64,000 nt of DNA from Alectoria sarmentosa. Lineage: Eukaryota > Ascomycota > Lecanoromycetes > Lecanorales > Parmeliaceae. Both the position numbers and the translations under genes were made by a program. The DNA lies in contig WOGZ01000007.1 in assembly GCA_009733775.1 (NCBI GenBank), forward strand, positions 248,001 through 312,000. The letters are read 5' to 3'. Below, one piece after another: positions 35,201-47,406 of the stretch; within the stretch, counting starts at the first letter, position 1, and each line of letters starts with the position of its first letter. A model generated the notes under the pieces. The model had not been told where the DNA came from and searched no databases. It saw only the letters and a program-made list of their open reading frames with translations.

Positions 35201-37814
35201 CTGGTGGTAGGGAAGTACAAAGGCCGCTCAAATGCCGCAGTCTGACCCGTAAAGATGACTGTGTCTCCCTTCCATTCCGCGTTGGTATCTACGCGGAAGG
35301 AAAAGAATGACGAGTGCACCACCCGGCTGGATGTCGTTTTGGAGTAATATTTGTGTTCAGAGCCCAATATCACGCTCGTTGGACAGGTAATTGAATACGT
35401 CGAGCGTAAGCCTCGAATATGCGATCGCACGGTTGAGGAGTCTAAACGAAAGCGGAGTGTGTCAAGATAAGCAGCGGCAGACGACAATGATAGAGTCCGA
35501 AAGCCGCCAGGGAAGCGTGTACGAACGCTGAAAGTTTCACTGCCTAGTGCCAAGCAGAAGTCTGCTGGAACGACGCTGGTGCACTTGGGGCACATACGTT
35601 GATGTCGAGACCCTGCTGAGGGACGAATATTTCGAACTCCCAAGAGAGCGCTGCTGGGATAGTGAGGATGAATATATGTGGAATTTGAGTGCTGACCTAA
35701 GGGGTCACGAGCAATGGAGGCGTCATGAGAAACCTGCCGAGCTGACTGATATTCACAATGGCTGATATATGCCAACGTGGAGTACCCTCTGGGAGAATGA
35801 CTCGCAGCTTTACAGATGGAGCAGAGGAAATTGTACGCAGCGATATTACCAGGTAGCGAGCAGAAGGCTATTGACCACCTCAAGTTGTCGGCGAAGGACT
35901 ATTATACTGGGATGGCCATTGACATATTGATTGGCGAGTTGGTCAAAAATGCCCAAGGAAAGCGCGTCTGTTCCCATGAGAGGGGCGATTCTTATGAGTC
36001 TGGCGGCGAAAGTCTTGAGGACGACGATTTAGGCGTATGTTTGGAATAACCTTCACCAGACCACCATCTTTGATACGAAGGGCACCATTGTCGGGGATGC
36101 AGAAAGTACTTCTTCTTGAGTTGAAGTTTCGACGGAGACCTTTTTGACTCCATTCAGCACGATTTACTTCGTGAACGGAGACGTTGACTTACTGGATAAA
36201 GATGCAACTCATATCCAGGCAAGATGGGTAAATGGTAGATCTAATTTGTTGTAATTTGAGTTTGGTCATTCAATGGACTAGGCTGCCCTAGGCGTATAGC
36301 GCCAGTCTATTCCGCATACAGCATCAGTCTATCTTTGTACACCCCCGCTGGATTGAGTCAGCCTTCAGCGGGAGCTAGCTCGGCCTTCTGCCGAGAACAA
36401 CTTCTTTTGCTAACCGAGGGAGGGTACTGTACTTTACGTGCTACCAAAAGGTCCAGCTTCATAAACAACTTGAAGCTGCGTCGTTCCATCGGCTAGCAAG
36501 ATGATAAATCTAGGGGTCTTGATTGAACCTCAAACATACACGTTGGAATGTAGTGCGGTCTAGCAATGACTGCGCCTGCAATAAATCTTCAGCATCGCGA
36601 ATTTTCTTCCTTCGCAGATCTAAAGGTTTGCTATATTCGATTCTTTGTGAATCTTCTTGTTCCAGAGCTTTTGCGTGCGAAGTTGAGAACTTCCTGACGT
36701 TCGACCGAAATATTTACACGAAAGGTGCCAGTCGATGGGATAGTATTGCTTTTCAGAGGAATGCTCCAATCTACAGCATTCAAAGCGCATTGCACCTTTT
36801 CCTGCTGTCTCCGCGCCGAGAATATACCCGTTTACACAGCTAGTTGAAGTCAATTCAGTTGTATGATCTATGTGAGTGCGTTGTTGGTTGAATCGCGACG
36901 TCATTTGTCAACGTCGCGAAAACTGTCGTTTAGAGTAATTTTGAACGCTAAGTATGTTAGTGAAACTTTTTTAGTTGCGACACTCAGTGCGTGGTACAAT
37001 CTTTACAACTCGAGTTCTTGAACTGTAAAGACTGGTTCGCGGAAGCCTAACCTACTCATCATAATACCAGATTCAGAAGACGAGAATGGGAACAGGAAGG
37101 TGAGGCTGTGGACGATTTATAGATTCTTCAGGCCAACGAACTTCCTAATGTTTATTTTGGCTCTTGGTTCCTGTGATCTGAATTTAAAGACCACTCTCTT
37201 TTGTGCGGAGAAAGTAGTAGATACCTACATCACGCAACTTGAGTCTCCGACCGACCATTGGGCCCAAAATGGGGTCTAAAAACCCTTCGCCTACCGTGGA
37301 GGCGAAAATATCAAGGCGACTTGTACCCTTCTCTAAGTCGGGCTTGTGTCTAAGTTTTATATGTTACGACGTTGCTGCTCTCCCTCAAGAAAATTGACCT
37401 TTGTTATAAATGAAGCCACTAACGAGCTGTGCATAGCCTTTACAGCGTCGGCTGAAACAACGAAGGTGTTTATGAAAGCTGGACAATCGTGTCAAATACT
37501 GAACTCGTTGCTCGCGAATCTACCCAAATGGCCCTGATAGTGAACGTGTGACCGTTTCGGATGCAACTCGATCCTGGCACTTTCCACAAGGGAGGTTTTT
37601 CGGGGTGCCGAACCCATCTGGCCGCAACATAAATAAAGCTGTACCTTCTCCAATATCCGCTTCGATATCTTCATCCTCACTTACTTGCCGATCTCCGACT
37701 GCTTTGCTGGTTGCATCCATTTACACTCCTCAAGTCTTCCAAGAGGCCGAGATCTTTTCACTACGGTCAATACCAGAACCCGCATTACTTTGACCGTACG
37801 AGTGTTCTCACAAT
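32252..37814. other. 5.5 kb gene-poor stretch
   Basis: Largest empty interval. It contains many short frames with no domain. The only long one is a 246-codon minus-strand frame at 35883-35143 whose first internal ATG is at 35595; its product has two CxxC pairs (CSIC, CPKC) but no match I recognise. I see no tRNA, repeat array or transposase-like coding. Confidence 0.35.
35143..35595 (-). CDS. Uncertain hypothetical protein
   Basis: Part of a 246-codon open frame (to 35883). From the only in-frame ATG it gives 150 residues beginning MCPKCTSVVPADFC. The product is Ser/Thr/Arg-rich and has no signal peptide or known domain. The long open length is the only support. An upstream exon on the minus strand is possible because the frame stays open to 35883 with another CxxC. 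Confidence 0.2.
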   Translation of the reverse strand: MCPKCTSVVPADFCLALGSETFSVRTRFPGGFRTLSLSSAAAYLDTLRFRLDSSTVRSHIRGLRSTYSITCPTSVILGSEHKYYSKTTSSRVVHSSFFSFRVDTNAEWKGDTVIFTGQTAAFERPLYFPTTRQFLKTERLGVFDRLFLNL

Positions 37815-40463
37815 ATGAAAGTCTCAGCACTCGGTATATTCAGCTGTGTATACCTTAGCCTGAGTCATGCCAGTGCTTGGTACCTCGATTCGTCCTGTGC
37901 AAACATCCCCAGTGGACGACGTGACCCCCTCTACTAGATAAGCCGCTCACAAGGAGGCCTAAATCCTCCAGAATACGCACACTTGTGACAGGCAGCATGC
38001 AAAGCGCCTTCGGTCTTGCACAAAGTGCTCTTGACGCAATCAATGCACTAAGAAGTAACTCAGCCAATGTGCAACAACAGGCGCTGCAGCATTACATATT
38101 TGAGGAGTCTGTTGGCACCCCACTTATCAGCTCCAAAATCACTTGTCTGTCCATCATCATCTAACAAGTACTAGGCTTACCTACTGCTATCGACTTATAC
38201 TCAAATCTTGGCTTTTCGCAAGAATGGCCTGGGAGGGAATCCGACAGCCATGCCGCCGCAGGGTCATTTTCTCCCGGCCGACGACGTTATTGTCTTCTGC
38301 GACTAGTCGCGTTTTCGAAATAACTTTCACGGGGTCAAAGCAGCACCAGGTGTTGCATATGATACCCGCACAGGCATAACGACGGCTATGAGTAGTAGTT
38401 TCAGCGGTTATAGAGATCAAATCAACTTCGACACCACGGCAGCTTGGACCTTAGACAACACGAAGGCCGGTAAGGTAGCTACGATCCAGATTTGCAGATG
38501 GTTCTTGCAATTCTACACCGTGGGCCAGAAGTACAGATTCTTGGTAAGTCACTCCAGGAAACATACAAGGTTTGAAGAGCACTGAACTCACTACTGTACC
38601 TAGCCTGATATCGGAGTGAAGGGTTTCTTTGCAAAGAGCCTAAGCAAACTAAGTGCAAAGCTAGGCAAGCGGGTGGAGATGGATGCAGCGGCACTTTTTG
38701 ATCATACAATGCTACACGAAATGACGCACGCCATTGGTACAAACCCGACCAACGACGTCGGCGGCCCGACAAAAGCTTATGGCTGGGCCAACTGTCTGGC
38801 TCTTTCTCCCTGGGGTCCCAACGCCATTACCCTTGGAGGCTCATCAGAAAATGCTGATAGTTACGCGTACTTTGGACTGGGCGCAAGTATGATCGCAAAT
38901 ACCGCTAATCCAGAAGCACCGAATGACAATGGTTCTATTGGAGTGATTGCGGCCGGTGCTGGAAAAGAGACCTGCGCCCTTGGAAACGTGAGGTGTCAGC
39001 GCTGCCAGGATCTATTTCCCATACGAGCAGTGAGCAAACATCAACAGATGCCTCTGCAGGGCCTTTGGTGACGCCTATTTATGATGTACGTCTCTTCGAA
39101 TATGTGGCTCTCCGACGCTTGCCAGAGTTGAATTTGCTGAACGAACGTTGTCTGCGTAATATCCACGCCTCACAACCCATATTAATTTTTCACAGACCAG
39201 TGCTGACACGAACTTCTTGTACAGACGTATGACTGGGATGGTAACGAGGATTGGGAGGATGACTAGCAGGCTGTCCTATCCTCACTTGCCGCCGATACAA
39301 CAAACCCTTTGCTAATATGGTACGGTGCCACCGCCTCACTGGAGATTCCAAGCATCACTGCAGACCCTTTCCCATGTTATCATGCAGACCCAAGGAATAA
39401 TGGACTGAGTGTGTGTTCTTGTACGGGGGCATCAGAAACCTTTGCAGTCATGTCATCTACCGGTAGCAACACAAGTACCGCGCACCAGCCATGCGACTAC
39501 ACCAAAATTCCTTCGATTACACCAGCCCCTATTCCAGTGGCAAATACAGCAAAGTACCAGTACACTGAGACCGACTTCGACCACAATGTCATTGCCTGCG
39601 CTAGCTCGACCGTAGGAGACGCCAGTGGTATCACATACACTGTTTGCGTGGGTTCTAGTAGCACAATCCTAGCAGTTCCGACACCGGTGGCCCCATCCTC
39701 GGACAAAGCACCGCAACGACCCCGTCCTCGAACACCTCACCATTATCGTCCACAAATCTGAATACCACAGTTCAAGTAGATCTAAACAAAGTTCTTGTTG
39801 GAGACGTTAGCCAGTATTCGCTCAACACTACGCTTCTCAAAGAAATGGCCATTCTTTGCGGTCCAGCCTCCGCAAGCGGGTCTGTGTGCGATCGTAATTC
39901 CACAACGATACCCGGGATCGACTATTTGTATGTGTCATTTCCCAGACCAATCTGAAATTGTGCCACAACACTAATAACCATACAGTGACGGAGACGGCCT
40001 CGGAAGCGGCGGACTTACCTTCACAATCCAAAACAGCAACTACAGCTCCGACAACCAAGCAGCCGCCATGATCGCCCTCGTGGCCAACGGCCTCCAAAAC
40101 TCGGCCACGGGCGCCAACTGCCACCTGCACACCTACTCGCAGGGCTGCCACCTGGGCGACTCCCACGATAACCCCGACGACGTCTGTGAAAGCCACTCCA
40201 TCACCACCTGCATGGCGGGCGACAATGTCAACGTCTCCGTCAACGATTGCGATGTCTATCCGAGCCAGATCGCATTCATGAATGTGCAGTTCGTCTTCGA
40301 CTATGAGTCCGGGGATCTTTTTTCGTGCGAGGAGGCGTTGGATCCGTTAGTGGCGATTGCAGACTTTGTAGTGCCCGAGGCGGTGCCGGAGGATTCGGAG
40401 ATTTTGGGCGCGATTCAGACGCTTTGTATGAAGATTACTGGGCAGAAACCGGGTGGGGAGTAA
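37815..40463 (+). pseudogene. Decayed secreted M35-like metalloprotease with C-terminal extension
   Basis: ATG 37815 opens a signal peptide (MKVSALGIFSCVYLSLSHASA) then WYLDSSC. The catalytic part is spread over exons: DDVIVFCD*SRF, YDTRTGITTAMSSSF, IQICRWFLQFY, a 60-nt intron (38544-38603), then HEMTHAIG (HExxH zinc ligands) and YGWANC with NADSYAYFGLG, the layout of deuterolysin/lysine-specific metallo-endopeptidase-like secreted proteases. The frame continues through a 139-nt intron (39086-39224) to an acidic DGNEDWEDD, a TAG at 39264, and straight on in the same frame (QAVLSSLAADTTNPLLIWYG) into a Cys-bearing extension ending KITGQKPGGE at 40463 after another 58-nt intron (39928-39985). 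Lesions: TAG 37935, TAG 38304, frameshift ~38985, TAG 39264, frameshift ~39690. Two separate genes joined by chance is less likely because the second part lacks its own start and signal peptide. Confidence 0.6.
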
Positions 40464-42532
40464 AGCGATGAAAACGCCTTTGATTTCTGATTTTAAGGTG
40501 CTAACAGACCCACGGTCCTCAAAAACTTCCCAGCTCAAACCCAGATATATTAACTCACAAATGGGTTTCCAACTATACATTTACAAAACTTGACTGATTG
40601 GTAACTTTGTTCCGTCTCATGTCGAATATTCAGGTAACACGTCCCAGAGTAGAAAGCATCGACCTTCACAAACGCGAACTTTACCACGTCGAGCAACTTG
40701 GCCTTTCTTCGACTTCCAACCGCCCTCTCCCCATACACAGTACTGAAGGATAGGATCTCTCTCTCACCATTATCAAAGCCTCAATTGCGAGCGCGAGTTG
40801 GCATGAATGCCACCCCGACGGCCGAATTGTCGTAATACTGCTACGCTCGTTTACCGCGTACTGTTCACACCCTGCCCCGGAATGTTGTTTGAACCCATCC
40901 CGTAAGGTAGTAGACTCACATATATCGATTAGTCGGAGTACTAGTGCAGCCACAAGTCAAGTGTATGGGTCCGACAAACAACCCCGGGAGGAATAGCCCT
41001 GAGTTGACCTACATTTGGTGTGAAATGCTTTCGGATCTGGTAGAAACCTGAAATCGATTTCAGGGCCCCTTTCGAGTACATAGTTTGAATCATGCTCATT
41101 TCTATGTTCTCTCCTTATGCTGTTTAGACACGATCGTTACATAGATGTAGCAATCTCATACCATCATTGCTATTATATATTCGGCCCCACTGGCGCTTAC
41201 CAAGATCTACGCCAAAAGTCCTGGACAGCTCTAGAGGCAGCCTTAGCCCTACTCTCGGAAGGAAGCCCTGAAACGGGGGATCCTGGAATTATCAGGTACC
41301 CGGAACAGCCTCAAGCACATTGTCCAGGCAACACTTCAGGCGGGGCGTTATCTGAGATCTTGGTGAAGAGGTCTTGGCGTCTAGGAATTTTGGTGCCGAC
41401 CTCCGTAGTTATGTGGTATTCCGCTGCGTAGCCTGCTCCTCGTAACACGGAACAGCTCCGATAGCGCTCCGGGGGGGGAATCTTCCGGGGCAAGGTGTGG
41501 CTTACTGCGCCACAAAATAGTGCAGGTAATATTGAGTATCTTTGATATACAGACGGTGTGGTGAAAGTACGCGGTGGTATCAGATTTGATGTGGAACAAG
41601 AACAGCGTTCGTAGTGTGTGGGAGGGTTCGATTGTTTCTATGACGCCTGCTGCAAGATATAGTAGTCCCCCACCAAGCTATGCTACATACGGCTAGCCTG
41701 CATAAGCCTTCAGAAAGTGTTGTTGGGAACAGATTACGCAGTGGAATAATTAATAGCCGACAGTAGGGCTAGGGCTCATGAATGACTGACTATGACTACC
41801 ATGAAGAACATAAAGAACATGAAGAAGGAAACCAGCGGGCATGGACCAGCTAAATACACGAGGATGGGCCCCATGCTTCCACCAGATTCCTAGGAATTCC
41901 ATACCATATGTCGGTCAACTCAGGAGTACCTCCTCCGGGCCATCTTATTGTGTACAGCACATCGATCCGATATCTTGGTCAGCTTGCTGGACCGCTCACA
42001 AGCGGGGCAATGAATGCTGCTCCCCACCAACCTTCCCTCCATCGCCTCGTATACTTTGATCTTACTTGCATGTCGACCACGGGTCCGAAAGCCAAGTCGA
42101 AGTTCTTAAAATGAACTCTCACGTCTTCGCTGTGCTATCAGGCGCGGTGCTCGCCGTATAGATCGCTCAGGACGATCCTTTGTGGAGGTACTGTTGGAAT
42201 ATGGTTCACTTGGCTGGCATTTAAGGTACTTGCTCCGTAAGCGTAAACCAATTGATCTCTCAAGTGCTCCGCCTTCTAATTTGGTTGGAGCGCATGAGAT
42301 TCTCAGCCTTGCCTAATCATGCATGTAATGCATTATCTCAGCAGGATGCAGGAAAGTCGAGCTAAAACGTCACCGCTTTGTAATTCCACATGTGAAGTGA
42401 TGATGGAAGCCAACGCTATGACTCCATCCCGCTGAAGTTTTCTGTCTTATACTAATTCATTCTGGGGTGAAAGAGATTCCTTTCTTCCTGTTTTGATTCC
42501 AGTGACGAGTTTAAAGGACCAGCACCGAAGAC
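40464..42532. other. Intergenic; possible relic of a small secreted protein
   Basis: No supported gene. At 42113 an ATG opens MNSHVFAVLSGAVLAV, signal-peptide-like, which ends at a TAG (42161) and is followed by DDPLWRYCW-like text. This may be a relic of a secreted peptide gene or chance. Confidence 0.3.
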
Positions 42533-43968
42533 ATGGATTATTCAAATCTACCAGCTCTCGGCCCCCCTCCTGGAGTGCTTTCGAATTTCAGTGATCCGAA
42601 GACATTATCGACTAGTCTCATAGCAGTGAACGCTGTGTCTCTTTCCCTGATGCTTATAATTGTCGGAATTCGGTTTTATTCTCGGGCGTCGCTGTCACAT
42701 GCTGTCGGATGGGATGATTGTGAGTGCCCAGCAAATTACTCGAGCAGAGAGGAGCTTACAAAGTCGAGATATGTGCCTTCTGGCAGCGGCGAGTCTCTAT
42801 GGTAGACACCGCTATAGAGATTCTAACAAGTCACGATAGCTTTGCTCAGTCGCCAATAGTGCTATGAGCCTTTGGGGTGAAACCCTTTGATCCGGATGCA
42901 AAATGCCGCTGATAAGTTGGCAGTCATTCGTTTTGGCTGGGGCAGTCATTTGTGGAACATCCGAGCAATCACCCTCGTTCCAGATCGTCTAAGAGTAAGA
43001 CTTGCGGATAAGAAGTCAAACTCAAGGCCCCTCTCGACTAACTGGGAATCAGCAAATGGATGCTTTGGGCATTCTTGCATCCGCCGCAGTCTTGAGCATC
43101 AAGATCTCGATCCTTTTACTTTATCTACGCCTGTTTCGTGTAAATCAACATTTTAGATACTGGGTTTATTTTGGCATACTCTTCTACATTTTATTTACGA
43201 TAGCTTACTGGGGGACCTCAATCGCCATGATGATCGAATGCCAAACGCCAAAGAACGTAGAGAAATCGTTCTGTGCTAGCGGTTACGCCATCAATGTTGT
43301 GACGAGTGTCATCAATTTCCTCACGGACCTCTATGTCCTTGCTTTACCCATTGAGATATTGATGCGTCTCAACCTTAAACGGGCCAAGAAATATGGCTTG
43401 ATAGCCATCTTTCTATCCGGCATCAGGTATCCATCCTTACCCATAAAACTAGATCACATCTTACAGCGGCCAAACAGCGCAAGTCTAATATCTCTCGCTC
43501 GCTTAATCTTCGTGATTGTGCGTCTTCACACTGAAGATCTCCTCTGGTCCGGCGCATTGGCGTCTGAGTTCGCGTGAGTGAGCCTTTCCGATCATTCCAA
43601 TCGAGAGTAATAACATCACAAGTATTGTCGAGACGAATCTGGGAATCATCGCGGCCTCTATGCCAGCACTGCCGCAGTTTTTCGCCACAAGTCGAATCTT
43701 CCATGCATCCACTTATAGTTCTTTGAACCGCTTACTCAATAGACCTGACCCATCCCTCATCTCCTGGCACGGCCAATCTTCAAAGAGTCTTGCTTGGAAG
43801 GACCCACACACGCAACGTGGACCTACAGTCCGAGGTGAAAGCTGGACTGAAATCCAGAGTTTGCCCAGTACGCGAGCGTACGGAAGAACGGAAGAGAGTC
43901 AAGACGAAATCTCTCTCAACGAAGGACTCGTGCAGACCGTGACCTCGAACACCGCGCCGGGGGTTTGA
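42533..43968 (+). CDS. SAT4/rhodopsin-like fungal integral membrane protein, possibly damaged
   Basis: Best model: exons 42533-42719, 42924-42994, 43053-43426, 43478-43573 and 43623-43968, giving 357 residues. It starts MDYSNLPALGPPPG with a first membrane segment (LIAVNAVSLSLMLIIVGIRF) ending in the conserved GWDD. Later come GWGSHLWN, LASAAVLSIKISILLLYLRLF, YWVYFGILFYILFTIAYWG, ALPIEILMRLNLKRAKK and ETNLGIIAASMPAL, the layout of the fungal rhodopsin-domain/SAT4 family found near secondary-metabolite genes and in effector-like receptors; function is poorly known. Oddity: the first intron (204 nt, 42720-42923) removes the region where the second membrane helix should be; that region has in-frame stops (TAG 42857, TGA 42878). 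Either a small exon is missed or the gene has lost a helix. The other three introns (58, 51 and 49 nt) are clean. Confidence 0.65.
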
Positions 43969-45103
43969 GCCTTGCGGTATGCACTAAGTTCGCCGGCGCC
44001 CAAATATTTCTGTAATCTCCGATGAGGCTGTGTCAAAAAGCTCGATTCAATTGATATGTAAGGCGCTCGAGACGACGAGGAGCTCTCTAGTGAAGGAGCT
44101 CAAAACAAGTTCCACGAAAAAACTTCATCGTCCTGCTTCACAGGTCTCACCGTGACCCTTCGTCATCGTCCCACATTTATACTAGCGGCGCCGGCCTTCA
44201 AACGCACGAAGCTCGAAGGCTCGTGACGCAAGCACACTGAGTGCTACGAGACCAACTAAGTCATCAAAAACTGACTGAAATGGAGCAGCGAATCGGTAGG
44301 ATGTCGTGTACTAGTACAGAATTTCCAAGATGATAATTGCTTTCCGCCCTCACGACTGTGAGCCATTCCACGTCCCTTGTCCGCCCCCCCATCTCCCCCT
44401 CCTCTTTCTACCGAGTACAACTTCGTACCGCGATCTTCTTGTCGTAGATTTGTCCCTCTCTACTGCACATACTCTATGGTATCAATCTTCTCGGGCTGAG
44501 AATCAGTGAGCTTCCACATCCCGATCCCGGTTTCGATTAAATATGGATCTCGCACAGGACCACTGACAAGTGAGCTTGACAGACACCCCGTTCAACTCAC
44601 CTGCTAGAGCAAAGGCTAGGCACCGCGACAAGAGCCATGGTACACACGGAATCGGTTTCTACGACCCCGAGTTGTTGTTGTCTGTCATGGCCACTTCTGC
44701 TGCCTGAAGATAGAAGACGAAGACGAAGAGAAGAGCGAGGCAGCGTCTTGGGACCGAAAGTTTTAATTTAAGGGATAAGTTTGCAGAGAGAATGTTGTGT
44801 CCATGGGAAGGCGTTGCTGTGGCTCGCGTGTGTAGGGGCGCGTGCTTGGAGTCAAAGGCTGGGTCAGTCCTCTTGGCGGTTTCCATTCATCAAATTTTTT
44901 TGATCTGTTCGCTATAAGTACAACAGTGTACTTGCGAGATCTAAGTCTGGTCCTGGAACAATCGGGCATACGCTAGAGCAGGAGCTGCATTTTGTTTGTT
45001 CCTATGATCTGTCGAGACTAATGCATTTTTCACATCCGCAGCATTCCACCCACAAGCACGTCCCCGTCCGCCTGGATCCGCCGCTCCAACAACCATGGAC
45101 CTG
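43969..45103. other. Intergenic, nothing recognised
   Basis: About 1.1 kb between convergent genes. Only short frames and no repeat seen. Confidence 0.35.
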
Positions 45104-46036
45104 TCACTGCAAATGAAGAGGACTCTTGGCGAAATATTCCTCCAACGTAGTCAGCTTGCCACGCGCCTGCTTGGTGGTCCAGTCGACCAGCTCCTCCGTC
45201 TGCGGTCCATAGTACCCATAGTCTTGGATCCACAAGAACATGTCGACCAAATAGTCCGCGGACTCAGCCGGCAAGAAGCTGCTCCACACGTCCAGCGGCA
45301 GCCGCTTGTAATGGACCGTCTTGCCGGACGCTTTGCTCATCGTCGCCACTATCTCGCTGTACGTGTACAGTCGCGTCGCGGCCGAAAACACCTTGCCTTC
45401 GTACTTGTCGGGCGAGGCGAGGATCGCGCCGATGTATTTGCCGCTGTCGTCGACGGTGTCGATGAGCGGCAGCTGGGTCTCGGGCGTGACGAAGTGCGCG
45501 ATGGCGTAGGTGCCGTCGCCCGCCGGGCGCGGTCCCATGAAGTGCCCGAAGTTCTGCATGAAGCTGCCCGGGGCGAAGAAGGCGCTCTTCATCGGTTGAG
45601 CGCGGATGTAGTCTTCGATCTCCGCTTTCACGTCGAAATGCGCCAACTTTTGGAGTTTGCCGCCGGACATCTTGCCCGCGTTCGACAGCGTGCTGAAGAT
45701 GAAGTACTGCACTCCTGCCGCCACGGCGGCGTCCGTCATGGCTTTCCCTTGCGCGAGCTCCCGCTCTTTCAACTTGGCGTCGTAGATGGTGGCCGTGACG
45801 CCGAAGACGGTGTGCGCTCCGTGCATGGCTTGCTGGAGGGATTCCTTGTCGTTTGCGTCCGCTTGGACGACTTCGACGCCCTTTTGCTGCAATGCTTGAG
45901 CGGCGGGCTTGGTGAGGTCGCGGGTGATGCCGCGGACTTTGAATTGCTTGGATAGTTCGGGGTCGTTGAGGACATAGTCGACCACGGAGCCGCCTTGCTG
46001 GCCGGTGGCGCCGAAGACGGTGAGGAGCTTGGCCAT
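45104..46036 (-). CDS. NmrA-like NAD(P)-binding protein
   Basis: Single exon of 310 residues on the minus strand, ATG 46036, TGA 45106-45104. The N-terminus MAKLLTVFGATGQQGGSVV holds the GxxGxxG dinucleotide-binding motif of atypical short-chain dehydrogenases. Further family text: VRGITRDLTKPAAQAL, VEVVQADANDKESL, FGVTATIYD, GVQYFIFSTLSNAG, HFDVKAEIEDYIR, and GPRPAGDGTYAIAHFVTPETQ. The catalytic Tyr-Lys pair of active SDRs is not evident, as in NmrA itself, which binds NAD(P)+ and represses the GATA factor AreA. Many paralogues act as redox sensors or isoflavone-reductase-like enzymes, so a specific nitrogen role should not be assumed. Higher local G/C and C/G-ending codons than neighbouring genes suggest strong expression or different history. 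Confidence 0.88.
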   Translation of the reverse strand: MAKLLTVFGATGQQGGSVVDYVLNDPELSKQFKVRGITRDLTKPAAQALQQKGVEVVQADANDKESLQQAMHGAHTVFGVTATIYDAKLKERELAQGKAMTDAAVAAGVQYFIFSTLSNAGKMSGGKLQKLAHFDVKAEIEDYIRAQPMKSAFFAPGSFMQNFGHFMGPRPAGDGTYAIAHFVTPETQLPLIDTVDDSGKYIGAILASPDKYEGKVFSAATRLYTYSEIVATMSKASGKTVHYKRLPLDVWSSFLPAESADYLVDMFLWIQDYGYYGPQTEELVDWTTKQARGKLTTLEEYFAKSPLHLQ

Positions 46037-47406
46037 TGTGGGGGTTGGGGTGTTTGGGCGTGAGAGATGAGATGAAGAGGAGGGTTACTGGGTTTAGAAG
46101 TGAAGAGGTTGGAGGATAGGATTTGTGAGAAAGTTCACGGTAAATGTAGTCGTAGTCAGTGGGATTATAGATGTGTGATTGGCCTTCCTGGTGATTGTTG
46201 CTTTGAAATCTCAGTATTTCTTTCTCGAAGAGCTTCTTATGTACCTTTATAAAGAAAGGATGCTCGGTCTACTCGGCCTTAACTTTGCATGCTGCTAACT
46301 CAACACGGCGATAATGCCAAGACCTTAAGCCCGAGCCCTTTCTTCGGATTGTAGATTCAAAGAAATCTAACCGAACAGGGCAGCTGTGCCAAGATCTTAA
46401 ATCCGAATGACTGTATTAAGTTAGGTTGCCAAGCTAGGTCCGAACGTTTGCCGACTTCAATATCTCGCCACTGCAGCAGCACATCACATGTTCGCACTTA
46501 CCAAGACTGCGAGAGTCCTAATCTTACGCAGCACCGATGTCAGTCTAATCCTACTTTCTCATCGCAAGTCTGTAGTGATGGGCTTTTGAACGATCATTTG
46601 GGCGCGCATAGCTGTAGCTTCGAAGATCTTTTTCAGACTTGACAAGGAGTTTTCCATCGAATACGAAATTCTTCGGGCGGGCGAGCCTCGATTTTAGCTT
46701 GGGCAAATTGATGTTGAGGATCTCGAATGGCCACCTCTGTACGGAAAACGAGCGTAAAGATCGGATGTCATCTAAGCATCTGAGGTTGTATTGCTTGTCT
46801 TTGGCATATTCAAGGCCAGGAAATCTTTTGTCAGACCTGAAGGATACTCATAATTGTGAGTGTAGCGTATGCGCAAAGAGATTGGCTTATTGAGCAAGTT
46901 TGGAAAGGGCAAAATATCCGCCCTGTGCCGTTGATTTGCACAGTAACGTGACCATTGTAATCCGCCGCGCACGATGGTACAGTGAAAAATGATTATATAA
47001 GTTCACGACTTCTCCAATTCGCAAGGTTCCCCAGCTTCTGCGAAGGGTATCCAAGTCAGTTTTTCTGCCATAATTCATGCTTTCACTATCATACGTTGCG
47101 AATGATGTTTCAGGCATCCCATTCGGACACGGTATCGTCAATAGGCCAAGGTGAAGGTCTTCTTGACCCCGTATCGGTTTACAACTTTGGAGACATGGAG
47201 AAGGGAGAGCAAGCCGGTGCTGGAGACATCTGGATTGCTTCTTGTTTCTGATTTTGAATTGAAAAGAAAAACTGCACTATCCCTATGAGTGTGAAGCAAC
47301 TGGTTATGAAGTGTGTAGGCTACATAGCGGAGATCTGACTGAGTAGAGGAGGAATGTCTGTGCTGTCGCTTCCTAAAGTCTAGAGCGGGCTTCGATATCA
47401 ATCCCC
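46037..47406. other. Intergenic, nothing recognised
   Basis: Holds the NmrA-like promoter on its left. A paired phrase (CCAAGACCTTAAGCCCGAGC / CCAAGATCTTAAATCCGAAT) occurs at about 46317 and 46389. No gene. Confidence 0.3.

Noticed and set aside
37815..39266. TAG reassigned to an amino acid in this genome
   Set aside because: Intact genes use all stop types, including TAG at the end of the PNP-NACHT gene (28585-28587) and TAA for the other intact NLR. The in-frame TAGs are confined to loci that also have frameshifts, so decay is simpler.
45095..45955. 286-codon plus-strand frame opposite the NmrA-like gene
   Set aside because: A shadow frame in a G/C-rich coding region. The minus-strand protein has an unmistakable dinucleotide-binding motif.
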